Numbered from the stretch's first letter, positions 22,054 to 31,986 are shown. The stretch is DNA of 42,350 nucleotides from an uncultured Bacteroidia bacterium (GCA_902769875.1 CACXQV010000018.1:1-42350), one strand, 5' to 3'. Numbers and translations: made by a program. Notes: generated from the letters alone by a model not told the origin.

Positions 22054-24209
22054 AGATCGACCCGAAAACCGACATGCTTTGGAAGACCTACTTGGTCTAT
22101 ATCCTCACCTTGGTCTTTGGCGTGGCCATCATCGTGAAAATCGTGATTGCCCAAACCAAGGACAACAAGGAGCTTTTGGCCTTGGCCGAGCAACGAGAAT
22201 ACCGCGTCAGGACATTGGAGGCTTCGCGCGGCAACATCTTCTCGAGCGACGGCCAGCTGATGGCCACTTCCATCCCACTCTACGACGTATTCTTCGACTA
22301 CAAGACCGTGGATTCAACACTCCTTGCCGACAACATCGACTCGCTCTGCCGGCAAATGGCAGGCCTGTTCCCCAAAAGAAATGCCGCACAATGGAAGGCT
22401 TTCTTTGCCGAAGGCATAGCCAAAAAGAACCGTCACTACAAAATAGCCCTCAACATCACCCAGCCGCAGCTGCGCCAAATGGAGAAATTCGTCATTTTCA
22501 AGGAAGGCATATACAAGGGCGGAATGATTGCGGAGAAAAAAATCCGTCGCGAGCATCCCTACAAGGAACTTGCCAGCCTCATGCTTGGCATGGCCAACGA
22601 GCAAAAAGGCTATTATTTCGGGCTGGAAGGCGCCTATAACGACTACCTCAAAGGGCAAAACGGACGGCAGTTGGTGCGCCGCATCCACCATGGCGACTGG
22701 ATGCCCGTAGGCTCGGAAGACGACCTCGACGCCAAAAACGGCGACGACGTCGTCACCACCTTCGACATCAAGCTGCAAGACATCGTTGAGACCGCGCTCA
22801 ACAACACCTTGACCACCAACAAGGCCGAGCAAGGCTGCGCCATACTGATGGACGTGGAGACGGGCTATGTGAAAGCCTTGGCCAACCTCAGCCTCAACCA
22901 CAAGACCGGAAAATATGAAGAGCTCTACAACGTGGCCCTCACCGAGCGTTACGAACCCGGTTCGGTGTTCAAAATCGCCTCGATGGTGGTGCTGCTCAAC
23001 CACAAGGAGGATATGCAGCTCACCGACTTGGTCAATATCGGGACGGGTCCCATCAAGTTCTCGAACCGCACGATGAAAGACGACCACAGTTTTGCCAAGG
23101 GCGGCATCTGCACCGTTCAGGAGGTCATCGAACAATCGTCGAACAAAGGCACGGCGGTATTGGTTACCAAAGCCTTCGCCGCCCACCCGGAGAAATATGT
23201 CGAAGGTCTTTACGCCTTGGGGCTGAACAAGAAAATCGGGACGGGCATCGCCGGCGAGGCACAACCCGTCATCAAGCACCCAAACGACAAGACCAAGGAC
23301 GGGCACAAGCTCTGGTCGAACGTTTCGTTGCCTTGGATGTCAATCGGATACGAAGTCAACGTGACGCCCATGCAGCTCCTTATGCTTTACAACGCCATCG
23401 CCAACAATGGCCGTCTGATGAAGCCTCAATTCGTCACCGAAATCAAGCGAGGCAACCAAACCATCGAAAAATTCGACCCCATCGTGCTTAACGAGCACAT
23501 CGCTTCGACCGAATCCATCGAAAAGTTGCAGACCATGCTGGAAGGTGTCGCCATCAGAGGCACAGCCCGACGGCAGTTCCAAGGCTGTGTGGTCAAAGTG
23601 GCGGGCAAGACGGGCACGGCACAATATTATGACAAGGTGCAAGGCTACGCCTATCATGAGCCGGGCATCGGACGACGACTGTACAACACCACTTTTGTTG
23701 GCTACTTCCCCACCGACAAGCCACGCTACAGCTGCATCGTGATGGTGAGCCGCGCCCGTGGAGCCAAGTGGGCAGCAGGTGGCGTTTCGGCGCCCGGATT
23801 CAGGGAAATCGCCGAAAAAGTCTATGCCACGCGCATCGGCATCCAAGAGGACGACACGACAATCATGGGCAAAAAGACGTTCATCGCACCTTATCTCGTC
23901 CGTCGCGACAAAGAGACGCAATACCTCAACGGCATCGCCAAGCCATACAACGACTTCGCCATCAACGGGGAATGGGTCACAGTGGAAAACACCGAGACAG
24001 GCGAGACCCATATCCGCGAGGCCAAGCTCGACAACCAAGTCGTACCCAACGTGGTCGGCATGGACATCACCGACGCCGTCTACCTGTTGGAGAATATGGG
24101 CATCAGCACCAACTTCAACGGGCAAGGCACCGTCAAAGAGCAATCGCTGCATGCCGGCGACACGCTCAAACCCAACAGCATTATGCACTTAACATTGGCA
24201 AAAAAATGA
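22050..24209 (+). CDS. ftsI: Septal transpeptidase FtsI (PBP3 type) with PASTA domain
   Basis: This 719-residue protein cross-links septal peptidoglycan. It has an N-terminal membrane helix (residues 14-34), a dimerisation domain (RGNIFSSDGQLMATS), and a transpeptidase domain with the active-site Ser305 in GSVFK (305-308 SxxK), SSN at 363-365 and KTG at 520-522. The last 60 residues form one PASTA domain (VVPNVVGMDITDAVYLL), common in the Bacteroidota version. All catalytic motifs are intact. Start and stop overlap ftsL and murE by ATGA. Confidence 0.96.
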   Translation: MKIDPKTDMLWKTYLVYILTLVFGVAIIVKIVIAQTKDNKELLALAEQREYRVRTLEASRGNIFSSDGQLMATSIPLYDVFFDYKTVDSTLLADNIDSLCRQMAGLFPKRNAAQWKAFFAEGIAKKNRHYKIALNITQPQLRQMEKFVIFKEGIYKGGMIAEKKIRREHPYKELASLMLGMANEQKGYYFGLEGAYNDYLKGQNGRQLVRRIHHGDWMPVGSEDDLDAKNGDDVVTTFDIKLQDIVETALNNTLTTNKAEQGCAILMDVETGYVKALANLSLNHKTGKYEELYNVALTERYEPGSVFKIASMVVLLNHKEDMQLTDLVNIGTGPIKFSNRTMKDDHSFAKGGICTVQEVIEQSSNKGTAVLVTKAFAAHPEKYVEGLYALGLNKKIGTGIAGEAQPVIKHPNDKTKDGHKLWSNVSLPWMSIGYEVNVTPMQLLMLYNAIANNGRLMKPQFVTEIKRGNQTIEKFDPIVLNEHIASTESIEKLQTMLEGVAIRGTARRQFQGCVVKVAGKTGTAQYYDKVQGYAYHEPGIGRRLYNTTFVGYFPTDKPRYSCIVMVSRARGAKWAAGGVSAPGFREIAEKVYATRIGIQEDDTTIMGKKTFIAPYLVRRDKETQYLNGIAKPYNDFAINGEWVTVENTETGETHIREAKLDNQVVPNVVGMDITDAVYLLENMGISTNFNGQGTVKEQSLHAGDTLKPNSIMHLTLAKK

Positions 24210-25663
24210 AAATCAAAGAGATATTAGTCAACTGCAACCTCTTGGACATCGTAGGCAACAAGGACCTCGACATCCCTAACATCACCTTCGATTCGCGCCA
24301 AGTGGAACAAGACACCCTGTTTTTTGCGGTGAAAGGCACGCAAGCAGACGGTCACGACTACATCGACAAGGCCATCGAGCAAGGCGCATCGGCCATCGTA
24401 TGCGAGAAAATGCCATCGAAGAAACAAGACAATGTCACATACATCAAGGTCGACAACTCGGCCTACGTCCTCGGCGTTGCCGCCTCGAATTTCTTTGGCA
24501 ACCCTTCGGAAAAAATGCGCTTGGTTGGCGTGACCGGCACCAACGGCAAAACCACCATCGCCACTTTGCTCTATAGGCTTTTCACCGATGCGGGCTACAG
24601 TTGCGGACTGCTCTCCACCATCGAGAACATCGTCGACCGCAGCGTCATCCCTTCCACCCACACCACTCCCGACCCCATCGAGCTGAACGGCTTGCTGCAC
24701 CAAATGGCCGAAGCGGGTTGCGAATACGCTTTCATGGAAGTGAGCTCACACAGCGTGGCGCAAGACCGCATAGCGGGGCTGCACTTCGCGGGCGGCATCT
24801 TCACCAACCTCACCCATGACCATCTCGACTACCACAAGACGATGGCCAACTACCGCAACGCCAAAAAGAAATTCTTTGACGACCTGCCCCAAACGGCCTT
24901 CGCACTCACCAACCTCGACGACAAAAACGGGGAGTATATGCTGCAAAACACACGAGCCCGCAAGCTGAGCTACGCCCTGAAGCACGACGCCGACTTCAAA
25001 GGCATCATCATGGAAAGCCATTTTGACGGCATGATGCTCAAGGTGAACGGAAGGGAGATGTTCACCCGACTCGTGGGCGGCTTCAACGCCAGCAACCTGT
25101 TGGCCATCTATGGCGCGGCCATCGCTTTGGGCTTCGACAAAGAGGAACTCTTGGTCGAAATCAGCAAGCTGCGCGGCGCCAATGGCCGTTTCGACATAGT
25201 GCATTCAGCGAATGGCATCGTCGGCATCGTCGACTATGCCCACACGCCCGACGCTTTGGAGAACGTCCTGAAAACCATCAACGAGGTGAGAGGCCATAAG
25301 GAAACGCTCATCACCGTGGTAGGCTGTGGCGGCAATCGCGACACCACCAAGCGTCCTGAGATGGCTGCCGTGGCTGTCAAGCTGAGCGACAAGGCGATTC
25401 TCACCAGCGACAATCCCCGCTTCGAAGACCCCGACGAAATCATCCGCCAGATGAAGGCGGGCATTGCCGACGAAGACCGTCACAAAGCGCTGAGCATCAC
25501 CAACCGGAAAGAGGCCATCCGCACCGCCGTGGCCCTTGCCAAAAAAGGCGACATCATCCTCTTGGCCGGCAAAGGGCACGAGAACTATCAGGAAATCAAC
25601 GGAATCAAGAACCATTTTGACGACAAGGAAGTCTTGTCGGAAGCTTTTAAGGAGGCCATGTAA
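24206..25663 (+). CDS. murE: UDP-MurNAc-tripeptide synthetase MurE (meso-diaminopimelate type)
   Basis: This 485-residue cytoplasmic ligase adds the third amino acid to UDP-MurNAc-L-Ala-D-Glu. It shows the P-loop GVTGTNGKTT (108-117), the uridine region TFDSRQVE (28-35), the carbamylated-lysine region YRNAKKKFF (216-224) and SDNPR (401-405). The DNPR motif marks use of meso-diaminopimelate rather than lysine. The domain set is complete, in contrast to the murD remnant two genes on. It overlaps mraY by one base (TAATG). Confidence 0.96.
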   Translation: MKIKEILVNCNLLDIVGNKDLDIPNITFDSRQVEQDTLFFAVKGTQADGHDYIDKAIEQGASAIVCEKMPSKKQDNVTYIKVDNSAYVLGVAASNFFGNPSEKMRLVGVTGTNGKTTIATLLYRLFTDAGYSCGLLSTIENIVDRSVIPSTHTTPDPIELNGLLHQMAEAGCEYAFMEVSSHSVAQDRIAGLHFAGGIFTNLTHDHLDYHKTMANYRNAKKKFFDDLPQTAFALTNLDDKNGEYMLQNTRARKLSYALKHDADFKGIIMESHFDGMMLKVNGREMFTRLVGGFNASNLLAIYGAAIALGFDKEELLVEISKLRGANGRFDIVHSANGIVGIVDYAHTPDALENVLKTINEVRGHKETLITVVGCGGNRDTTKRPEMAAVAVKLSDKAILTSDNPRFEDPDEIIRQMKAGIADEDRHKALSITNRKEAIRTAVALAKKGDIILLAGKGHENYQEINGIKNHFDDKEVLSEAFKEAM

Positions 25664-26940
25664 TGCTGTACTATCTGTTCAATTATTTGCACCAACACGA
25701 TTTTCCCGGTGCAGGCGTGTTCAACTACGTCACCTTCCGTGCGGCGGCGGCCATCATTTTGGCCCTCATCATCTCGGTGTGGTTCGGCAATTGGTTCATC
25801 AAATTGCTGAAACGCAAGAAAATCGTTGAAACACAACGCGATGTGGCCACCGACCCCTACAACACCAAGAAAGTGGGAGTGCCCACCATGGGCGGTGTCA
25901 TCATCATTGCGGCCATCCTGATTCCCGTATTGCTCGTCTGCAAGCTGCACAGCATCTATACCATCCTTATGATTGTCACCACATTGATTCTCGGCATTTT
26001 GGGTTTCTCCGACGACTACATCAAGACCTTCAAGCACAACAAGGAAGGCCTCAAGCCGAAAGTCAAGTTGGGCGGGCAGATACTTTTGGGCCTCATCGTC
26101 GGCCTCACCCTGCGTTTCAGCCCAGCGGTGCATATCAACGAAACCGTACAGCTGAAAATCGAGAACAACAAGGAAATCGTGGTGAAAAGCCCCGACGTGA
26201 AATCGACGCGGACGACCATTCCCTTCGTGAAGAACCACAACCTCAACTACGCCGACCTGTTCAAATGGGCAGGCCCGAAATGGATGTACAACCTCGCTTG
26301 GGTCTTCTTCGTGCTGCTCACCGTTTTCGTGGTGGCTGCCGTCAGCAACGGCTCCAACCTCAACGACGGGATGGACGGCATGGCCTCGGGCAACTCAGCC
26401 ATCATCGGCCTGACCTTGGTCATTTTGGCCTACATTTCGAGCAACGCCGTGACCGCCAGCCACTTCAACCTCATGTACATCCCCGGCAGCGAAGAGTTGG
26501 TTGTCTTCATGTCGGCATTCGTGGGTTCCTTGATCGGCTTCCTTTGGTTCAACTCCTACCCTGCCCAAATCTTCATGGGCGACACGGGCAGCCTGACCAT
26601 AGGCGGCCTCATAGCGGTGTCGGCCATCATCATGCACAAGGAGCTGCTGCTGCCCTTGCTCTGCGGCGTGTTCCTCGTCGAAATCCTTTCCGACTTGGAC
26701 GTGAAACGTTTCGTCAAGACCGGCAAGAAGCACCGCATCTGGAAGAAAGGCCCCGTCCACGACCACTTCCGCACCAGCTACAGCGACTTCAAGAAGGCTT
26801 GGCCCAACTCGACCGTCACCTTCAAAGGGCAGGGCGAGGGCTACAACATCGTTCACCACGAAGTGAAAATCACCATCCGTTTCTGGATCATCACCATCCT
26901 TTTGGCGGCATTTACGCTCATCACATTCAAAATCAGATAA
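25663..26940 (+). CDS. mraY: Phospho-MurNAc-pentapeptide translocase MraY
   Basis: This 425-residue integral membrane enzyme moves phospho-MurNAc-pentapeptide onto undecaprenyl phosphate to give lipid I. It shows the paired-Asp motif FSDDYIKTFK, NLNDGMDGMASG with the third catalytic Asp, GDTGSL, and the terminal KKGPVHDHFR-like stretch (WKKGPVHDHFRTSY). It is longer than the E. coli enzyme (about 360) because of a periplasmic insert around residues 148-200 (VHINETVQLKIENN, VKSPDVKSTRTTIPFV), as in other Bacteroidota. Confidence 0.96.
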   Translation: MLYYLFNYLHQHDFPGAGVFNYVTFRAAAAIILALIISVWFGNWFIKLLKRKKIVETQRDVATDPYNTKKVGVPTMGGVIIIAAILIPVLLVCKLHSIYTILMIVTTLILGILGFSDDYIKTFKHNKEGLKPKVKLGGQILLGLIVGLTLRFSPAVHINETVQLKIENNKEIVVKSPDVKSTRTTIPFVKNHNLNYADLFKWAGPKWMYNLAWVFFVLLTVFVVAAVSNGSNLNDGMDGMASGNSAIIGLTLVILAYISSNAVTASHFNLMYIPGSEELVVFMSAFVGSLIGFLWFNSYPAQIFMGDTGSLTIGGLIAVSAIIMHKELLLPLLCGVFLVEILSDLDVKRFVKTGKKHRIWKKGPVHDHFRTSYSDFKKAWPNSTVTFKGQGEGYNIVHHEVKITIRFWIITILLAAFTLITFKIR

Positions 26941-26961
26941 TCAACAAGACAACAGAATACC

Positions 26962-27528
26962 ATGAACTACCTTCAAGAATTAATCAATCCAAGACCGAAG
27001 CAATCCAATTCGATGGTTGCAGGAATCACATCGAAAGTATTGCAAATCAGAAAAGAAAGCATCAAAGAAAGCCTTAGCGACCTGAACACCATAGGGCATA
27101 GGCAAGACTATGTGGCCACCATCGGCAACGTGATGTATTACGACGATTCGAGAGCCGAGAGCGTAAACGCCACTTGGTTCACCTTTGAGAACATCGTCCG
27201 TCCTGTGGTTTGGATTGCCGGCGGCTACGACCGCGACACCGACTTCAGGGAGCTGAAGCAAGCGGTCAGGAAGAAAGTGCGTGCGCTGATTTGCATCGGG
27301 AGGTACAACGCCAACCTGAAAAACACGTTCCAAAAGGACATCAAGGAAATCTACGAAGTGAAGAGCATGGACGAAGCCGTCGATTTGGCGTCGTTTTTGG
27401 CCAAGGAAGAGGACATTGTGCTGTTTTCGCCCGCTTGCAAGTCGGAAAACGAAGACGAGACTTACATCGAGCGCGGCAACCTGTTCACCGACACCGTCAA
27501 GAAACTGGAATATGAATGTCTTCAATAA
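26962..27528 (+). CDS. MurD-derived protein: C-terminal domain only
   Basis: At the normal murD place, between mraY and ftsW, stands a 188-residue reading frame that matches only the last third of MurD. After 15 unplaced residues (MNYLQELINPRPKQS) it enters at NSMVAGITSKVLQIRKESI, the end of the central domain, and continues with the C-terminal glutamate-ligase domain (HRQDYVATIGNVMYYDD, PVVWIAGGYDRDTDF). The UDP-binding and ATP-binding domains, including the GTNGKT P-loop, are wholly absent. Two motifs are changed: NDSKATN is DDSRAES, and SPACASFDxF is SPACKSENEDET. It therefore cannot be a normal ligase. The frame is open, codon use is like its neighbours, and its end overlaps ftsW by 17 bases, so it appears to be kept. 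Either a decayed gene or a repurposed domain; a true murD must lie elsewhere. Confidence 0.88.
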   Translation: MNYLQELINPRPKQSNSMVAGITSKVLQIRKESIKESLSDLNTIGHRQDYVATIGNVMYYDDSRAESVNATWFTFENIVRPVVWIAGGYDRDTDFRELKQAVRKKVRALICIGRYNANLKNTFQKDIKEIYEVKSMDEAVDLASFLAKEEDIVLFSPACKSENEDETYIERGNLFTDTVKKLEYECLQ

Positions 27529-28807
27529 AATATTGAGAGGCGACAAAGTCATCTGGATCGTGGCGTTGTTGTTGGGCATCATTTCGCTCATCGTGGTGTA
27601 TAGCGCGACGAGTGCCTACGCGACCAACAACTACAAAGGCGACACGGGCAAGGTGCTGATGCGGCATCTCGGCACGTTGGTTTTCGGCTTCATGATGATG
27701 TATGCGACCTACAAAATCAACTACAAGCATTTCGCAAAAGCCGCCTTGCTCTTGCTGATACCTTGCTTGGCTTTGTTGGTCTACACGCTCGTCTTCGGAC
27801 AGCACCTGAACGAGGCCAACCGTTCCATCAACATCGGCGGTTTCTCATTCCAGCCAAGCGAGATGGCCAAAATCATCCTCATCACCTATCTGGCGCGACA
27901 GCTCATCATGATGGAAGGCAAGGTCTACAATTTCAAGGACTTCCTCATCAAGTTGGCCCTGCCCATCTTGTGTACCGTCGGCCTGATTTTCACCGAGAAC
28001 CTCTCCACGGCCCTCATCCTCACCGCCGTTTGCATGGTGCTGCTTTTCGTCGGGCGTGCAAGATTCGTCCATATCCTGTCGCTCGTCGGGCTTTGCGTCG
28101 TTGGAATGGGGTTCTATCTTGCCTTGGATGCCATCAGCACCAACAGGCACAACAGGCATGCATTGAAGGCCCAGCAGGTGGCCATTGCCCAAGGCGACAC
28201 CTCCAAGGAGTACAAGGAAAAGCAAAGCCGCGTGATGACTTGGGTGAACCGCATCAAGACGATGGGCGAAGACAAGGAGAACATCGACCCCTTCGACGAC
28301 CGCCACATGCAGCGCACATACGCCGACATCGCCGTGGCTTCAGGCTCCATCTTCGGCAAAGGACCCGGCAAGAGCGAACAACGGAACTTCCTGCCCCACC
28401 CCTATTCCGACTTCATCTATGCCATCATCATCGAGGAATACGGCATTGTCGGCGGCATCATCGTCTTGCTGCTTTATGTCATACTCTTCACAAGGGTGAT
28501 ACGCATCGTAAGCCGGCGAGCCGTCACCTTCGGCGCGTTGATGTCGTTCGGCCTGGGATTCCTCGTCGTTATGCAAGCCATGGTCAATATGGGCGTATCC
28601 ATAGGCTTGTTGCCCGTCACAGGCCAGCCTATGCCCTTCGTCAGTATGGGCGGCACCTCATTGATGGCCACAGGAATCATCCTCGGAATGATTTTGAGCG
28701 TTACGCGCACCATGGAGGACGAAGCCATCAGCGACCAGCAAGAATTGGAAATAATCAAGGAAACAATTGATACAGAAGATGAAAGAGAACTTGAAAGTGG
28801 TGATTAG
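27512..28807 (+). CDS. ftsW: SEDS-family septal glycosyltransferase FtsW
   Basis: This 431-residue polytopic membrane protein polymerises lipid II at the septum together with FtsI. The family pattern is visible: VVYSATSAYA in the first helix, NIGGFSFQPSEMAKI with the SEDS hallmark, FLPHPYSDFIYAIIIEEYGI, and TGQPMPFVSMGGTSL near the end. ATG 27512 (MNVFNKILRGDK) lies inside the end of the MurD-derived gene. The long loop between residues 190 and 275 (ISTNRHNRHALKAQQ) is typical of Bacteroidota. Confidence 0.95.
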   Translation: MNVFNKILRGDKVIWIVALLLGIISLIVVYSATSAYATNNYKGDTGKVLMRHLGTLVFGFMMMYATYKINYKHFAKAALLLLIPCLALLVYTLVFGQHLNEANRSINIGGFSFQPSEMAKIILITYLARQLIMMEGKVYNFKDFLIKLALPILCTVGLIFTENLSTALILTAVCMVLLFVGRARFVHILSLVGLCVVGMGFYLALDAISTNRHNRHALKAQQVAIAQGDTSKEYKEKQSRVMTWVNRIKTMGEDKENIDPFDDRHMQRTYADIAVASGSIFGKGPGKSEQRNFLPHPYSDFIYAIIIEEYGIVGGIIVLLLYVILFTRVIRIVSRRAVTFGALMSFGLGFLVVMQAMVNMGVSIGLLPVTGQPMPFVSMGGTSLMATGIILGMILSVTRTMEDEAISDQQELEIIKETIDTEDERELESGD

Positions 28808-29882
28808 CGGCGGCGGCACGGGCGGGCACATTTTTCCAGCCATCGCCATCGCGGATGCCTTGAAGCGGAGATTCCCCAAGGGCGACATCCTTTTTATAGG
28901 TGCCAAAGGCCGCATGGAGATGGAGCGCGTGCCCAAAGCGGGCTATCCCATCGAAGGCCTGTGGATCAGCGGATTCACCAAGGACATACGCTCGCTCACG
29001 CTGCCACTCAAACTCGTTGACAGCATCAATCACGCCATCGCCATCCTGAAACGCTTCAAGCCTGATGTGGTGATTGGCGTGGGCGGCTATGCCAGCGGCC
29101 CCACGCTGAAAGCCGCCAACTGGCTCGGCATTCCCACAGTCATACAAGAACAGAACTCGTATCCCGGCAAGACCAACCGCAACGTGGGCCAAAAGGCCAA
29201 GGCCATCTGCGTTGCCTACGACCACTTAGACCAATGGTTCCCCGCCGAGAAAATCCACTTCACGGGCAATCCGCTGAGAGCCAACATCAAGCTCAACTGT
29301 ACCCGTGAGGAAGCCGCACAATACTTCCACCTCAACCCGGAAAAGCCCGTTGCGCTGCTCGTAGGCGGAAGCCAAGGCGCCTTGGGCATCAACAAGGGCA
29401 TCAGCGCCCAGCTCGCCGCCTTCAAGGACAGCGACCTGCAACTCATTTGGCAAACCGGCAAAAACTACATCGACCAAGCCCAAGCCGAAGTGAAAGCCTT
29501 AGCCCTTGAAAACCAAGTGAAACCCACCGTTTTCATCGACAGGATGGACTTGGCATACGGAATTGCCGACGTGGTCATTTCGCGCGCCGGCGCCATGTCG
29601 ATTTCGGAGCTTGCATTGGTGCAAAAGCCTGTCATTTTCGTGCCTCTGCCCACAGCCGCCGAAGACCATCAGACCAAAAACGCACAGCAGCTCGTCAATG
29701 CCGGAGCGGCCATCATGGTGCGCAACTCCGACACAGAGAAAGAGCTTGTGCCCACCCTGTTCAAGTTGGCACAAGACAAGGCACTTCAAGAGAAAATGAG
29801 CGCAAACATCGGCAAGTTTGCCCGACCCAATGCCGCTGACGACATTGTGGACCAAATCGTTAAAGCAATAAACACAAAATAA
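28779..29882 (+). CDS. murG: UDP-GlcNAc:lipid I N-acetylglucosaminyltransferase MurG
   Basis: This 367-residue peripheral membrane GT-B enzyme turns lipid I into lipid II. It shows the N-terminal VVISGGGTGGHIFPAIAIA, GVGGYASGPTLKAA, QEQNSYPGKTNR and the donor site GGSQGALGIN, then RAGAMSISELA and PLPTAAEDHQTKNA. ATG 28779 is preferred to an in-frame TTG at 28767. It overlaps ftsW by 29 bases and murC follows after 5 bases. Confidence 0.97.
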   Translation: MKENLKVVISGGGTGGHIFPAIAIADALKRRFPKGDILFIGAKGRMEMERVPKAGYPIEGLWISGFTKDIRSLTLPLKLVDSINHAIAILKRFKPDVVIGVGGYASGPTLKAANWLGIPTVIQEQNSYPGKTNRNVGQKAKAICVAYDHLDQWFPAEKIHFTGNPLRANIKLNCTREEAAQYFHLNPEKPVALLVGGSQGALGINKGISAQLAAFKDSDLQLIWQTGKNYIDQAQAEVKALALENQVKPTVFIDRMDLAYGIADVVISRAGAMSISELALVQKPVIFVPLPTAAEDHQTKNAQQLVNAGAAIMVRNSDTEKELVPTLFKLAQDKALQEKMSANIGKFARPNAADDIVDQIVKAINTK

Positions 29883-29887
29883 AGATT

Positions 29888-31240
29888 ATGAAGAGCGGAG
29901 AAGGACATACGATTTATTTTTTAGGTATCGGTGGCATCGGCATGAGCGCCTTGGCACGTTATTACCACAGCGAAGGCTACTCGGTGGCCGGTTACGACCG
30001 CACCCCTTCTCCGCTGACGAAGCAATTGGAAAATGAGGGCATGGCCATCCATTATGAAGACAATCCGGCTTTATTGCCTGCCCTCATTGACTTCGTCGTC
30101 TACACCCCAGCCGTGCCTTGCGACCTCAACGAGTTTGAGGCATTGCGCCAACGCCAGCTTCCCATCCTGAAACGCTCGCAGGCTTTAGGCCGAATTTCGG
30201 AAAGCCACTACGCCATTTGCGTGGCTGGCACGCACGGAAAAACCACCACCACGGCCATGGCAGCCCACATCATGCACTCTTGTCATGTGGACACCTTGGC
30301 TTTCATTGGCGGCATCGCCAACAATTTCGACAGCAACCTTGTGTTGGGGAAGGGCAACGACAGCGTCATGGTCGTCGAAGCCGACGAATTCGACCGCTCG
30401 TTCTTGCAGCTTCGCCCCGACATCAGCATCATCAATTCCATCGATGCCGACCACTTGGACATTTATGGCGACAAGCAGCATTTGGTGCAGAGCTTCAACG
30501 ACTTCGCCCATCTCACCACCCAATGCGTCATCGTCAAGGAAGGGCTCGGCATAGAGGCGGCAAACGCCATCCGCTTCGGCTTTGGCGAGGAATGCGACTA
30601 TCGAGCCATGATCCACAGTTCGGAACGAGGCACGACGCGTTTCGGCATCGTCCACAACGGGCAAGCCACCGAAATCACATTGCCGATGGCGGGCCGCCAC
30701 AATGTGCTGAACGCCACGGCGGCATTTGCAGCCGCCTGCGAAAAAGGCCTCAAGCCAACCGACATCGCCCAAGCATTGGCCTCGTTCAAAGGCGTGAAAC
30801 GACGCTTCGACATCCGCGTCAACAACGAACACCACTGTTACATAGACGATTATGCCCATCATCCCGAAGAAATCAAATCGTGCTTGTTGGCCGTGAGAGA
30901 AGCCTTCCCCACAAAGCGCATCACGCTCGTCTTCCAGCCCCATCTGTTCAGCCGCACCCGCGATTTCATGGACGGTTTCGCCGATGTTTTGGCTTTGGCC
31001 GACGAATTGGTCCTTTTGGACATCTATCCCGCCCGCGAATCGCCCATCGAGGGCATCAGCTCGGCGGTCTTATTAGGAAAAGTGCAAATGACCGACAAGA
31101 AACTCGTTGCCAAGTCGGAGCTCATCGCACTGATTGACAGCGAGAAACCCGAATTGCTCATCACGATGGGCGCAGGCGACATCGACCGTTTTGTTGAACC
31201 CTTGGAAAACCTGATAAAGAAATGGCAAGGAAGATATTAA
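29888..31240 (+). CDS. murC: UDP-N-acetylmuramate--L-alanine ligase MurC
   Basis: This 450-residue ligase adds L-alanine to UDP-MurNAc. It shows the N-terminal FLGIGGIGMSALA nucleotide-sugar site, the P-loop VAGTHGKTTTTA (residues 112-123), VVEADEFDRSFL, the His of IDADHLDIYG, and the C-terminal DDYAHHPEEIK. All three Mur domains are present. It overlaps ftsQ by 19 bases. Confidence 0.97.
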   Translation: MKSGEGHTIYFLGIGGIGMSALARYYHSEGYSVAGYDRTPSPLTKQLENEGMAIHYEDNPALLPALIDFVVYTPAVPCDLNEFEALRQRQLPILKRSQALGRISESHYAICVAGTHGKTTTTAMAAHIMHSCHVDTLAFIGGIANNFDSNLVLGKGNDSVMVVEADEFDRSFLQLRPDISIINSIDADHLDIYGDKQHLVQSFNDFAHLTTQCVIVKEGLGIEAANAIRFGFGEECDYRAMIHSSERGTTRFGIVHNGQATEITLPMAGRHNVLNATAAFAAACEKGLKPTDIAQALASFKGVKRRFDIRVNNEHHCYIDDYAHHPEEIKSCLLAVREAFPTKRITLVFQPHLFSRTRDFMDGFADVLALADELVLLDIYPARESPIEGISSAVLLGKVQMTDKKLVAKSELIALIDSEKPELLITMGAGDIDRFVEPLENLIKKWQGRY

Positions 31241-31986
31241 GCATAGTGTTGTGGGTGGCCACCGCCGCCGCCTTGGTTGTGCTCTTCATCTTCGCAAGAG
31301 AAAACTACTTGGAGGCACCCGTGAATGGCATCAACTTGATACCCAATAGCGACAGCGGTTTTGTCAGGAGGAACGAGTTGCGCGACGAAATCGGCGGCTT
31401 TTGCAGCCACAAAACCATCGGCACCGTCAACATGGTGGCCATCCAACGTTTCCTCGACGGCAACCCGTGGATTGAGAGCAACACCTCCTACATCGACCTC
31501 GACGGGATGCTCCAAGTCAACTACAAGGAATACGAGCCCAGCTTCAGGGTGTTCGGCAAGAACGGCAACTCGGTGTATATCACCGACGAAGGCATCGTGA
31601 TCCCTTCGAGCCATCGTTACATCCCTTACGTCTTGATAGCTAGCGGCAACTTCGACCTGCAAAACGACTCGACCGCCTACAAGCTGAACGACACCTTGCC
31701 TGACGGCCAAAACCTCATCGACGCGCTGCATTGGTACAAGGCCATCGAAGGCAACCCCTTCATCCGCAATTGCATCGGGCAATTGTATTGCAACAGCAAA
31801 AACCAATTCGAGCTCACCGTGAAAGGCATCGACGCCAAGGTGACCGTGGGCGACACATGCGATGCCGCCGACAAGCTCAACCGCTTGGAAATCTTCATAA
31901 AGCAAAAGGCGGACAGCCACGAGACACAAGCATTGAAAAACATCAACTTGAATTATAAAAACCAAATAGTCTGCACTAAACGATAA
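31222..31986 (+). CDS. ftsQ: Cell division protein FtsQ
   Basis: This 254-residue protein has a short cytoplasmic start, one membrane helix (residues 5-26, ILSIVLWVATAAALVVLFIF) and a periplasmic part with a POTRA-like beginning (IGTVNMVAIQRFLDGNPWIE) and beta domain (VNYKEYEPSFRVFGKNGNSV). Topology and place between murC and ftsA identify it. FtsQ links FtsL/B to the divisome. Its end is 4 bases before ftsA. Confidence 0.9.
   Translation: MARKILSIVLWVATAAALVVLFIFARENYLEAPVNGINLIPNSDSGFVRRNELRDEIGGFCSHKTIGTVNMVAIQRFLDGNPWIESNTSYIDLDGMLQVNYKEYEPSFRVFGKNGNSVYITDEGIVIPSSHRYIPYVLIASGNFDLQNDSTAYKLNDTLPDGQNLIDALHWYKAIEGNPFIRNCIGQLYCNSKNQFELTVKGIDAKVTVGDTCDAADKLNRLEIFIKQKADSHETQALKNINLNYKNQIVCTKR

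Noticed and set aside
26265-27077. A 270-codon plus-strand open frame overlapping mraY
   Set aside because: It is an out-of-frame shadow rich in His/Arg/Gln, while the overlapping frame is a clear MraY.
26962-27528. The short murD explained as a single frameshift or sequencing error
   Set aside because: No remnant of the missing two thirds of MurD is found in any frame between mraY and the fragment; mraY ends only 21 bases before its start.
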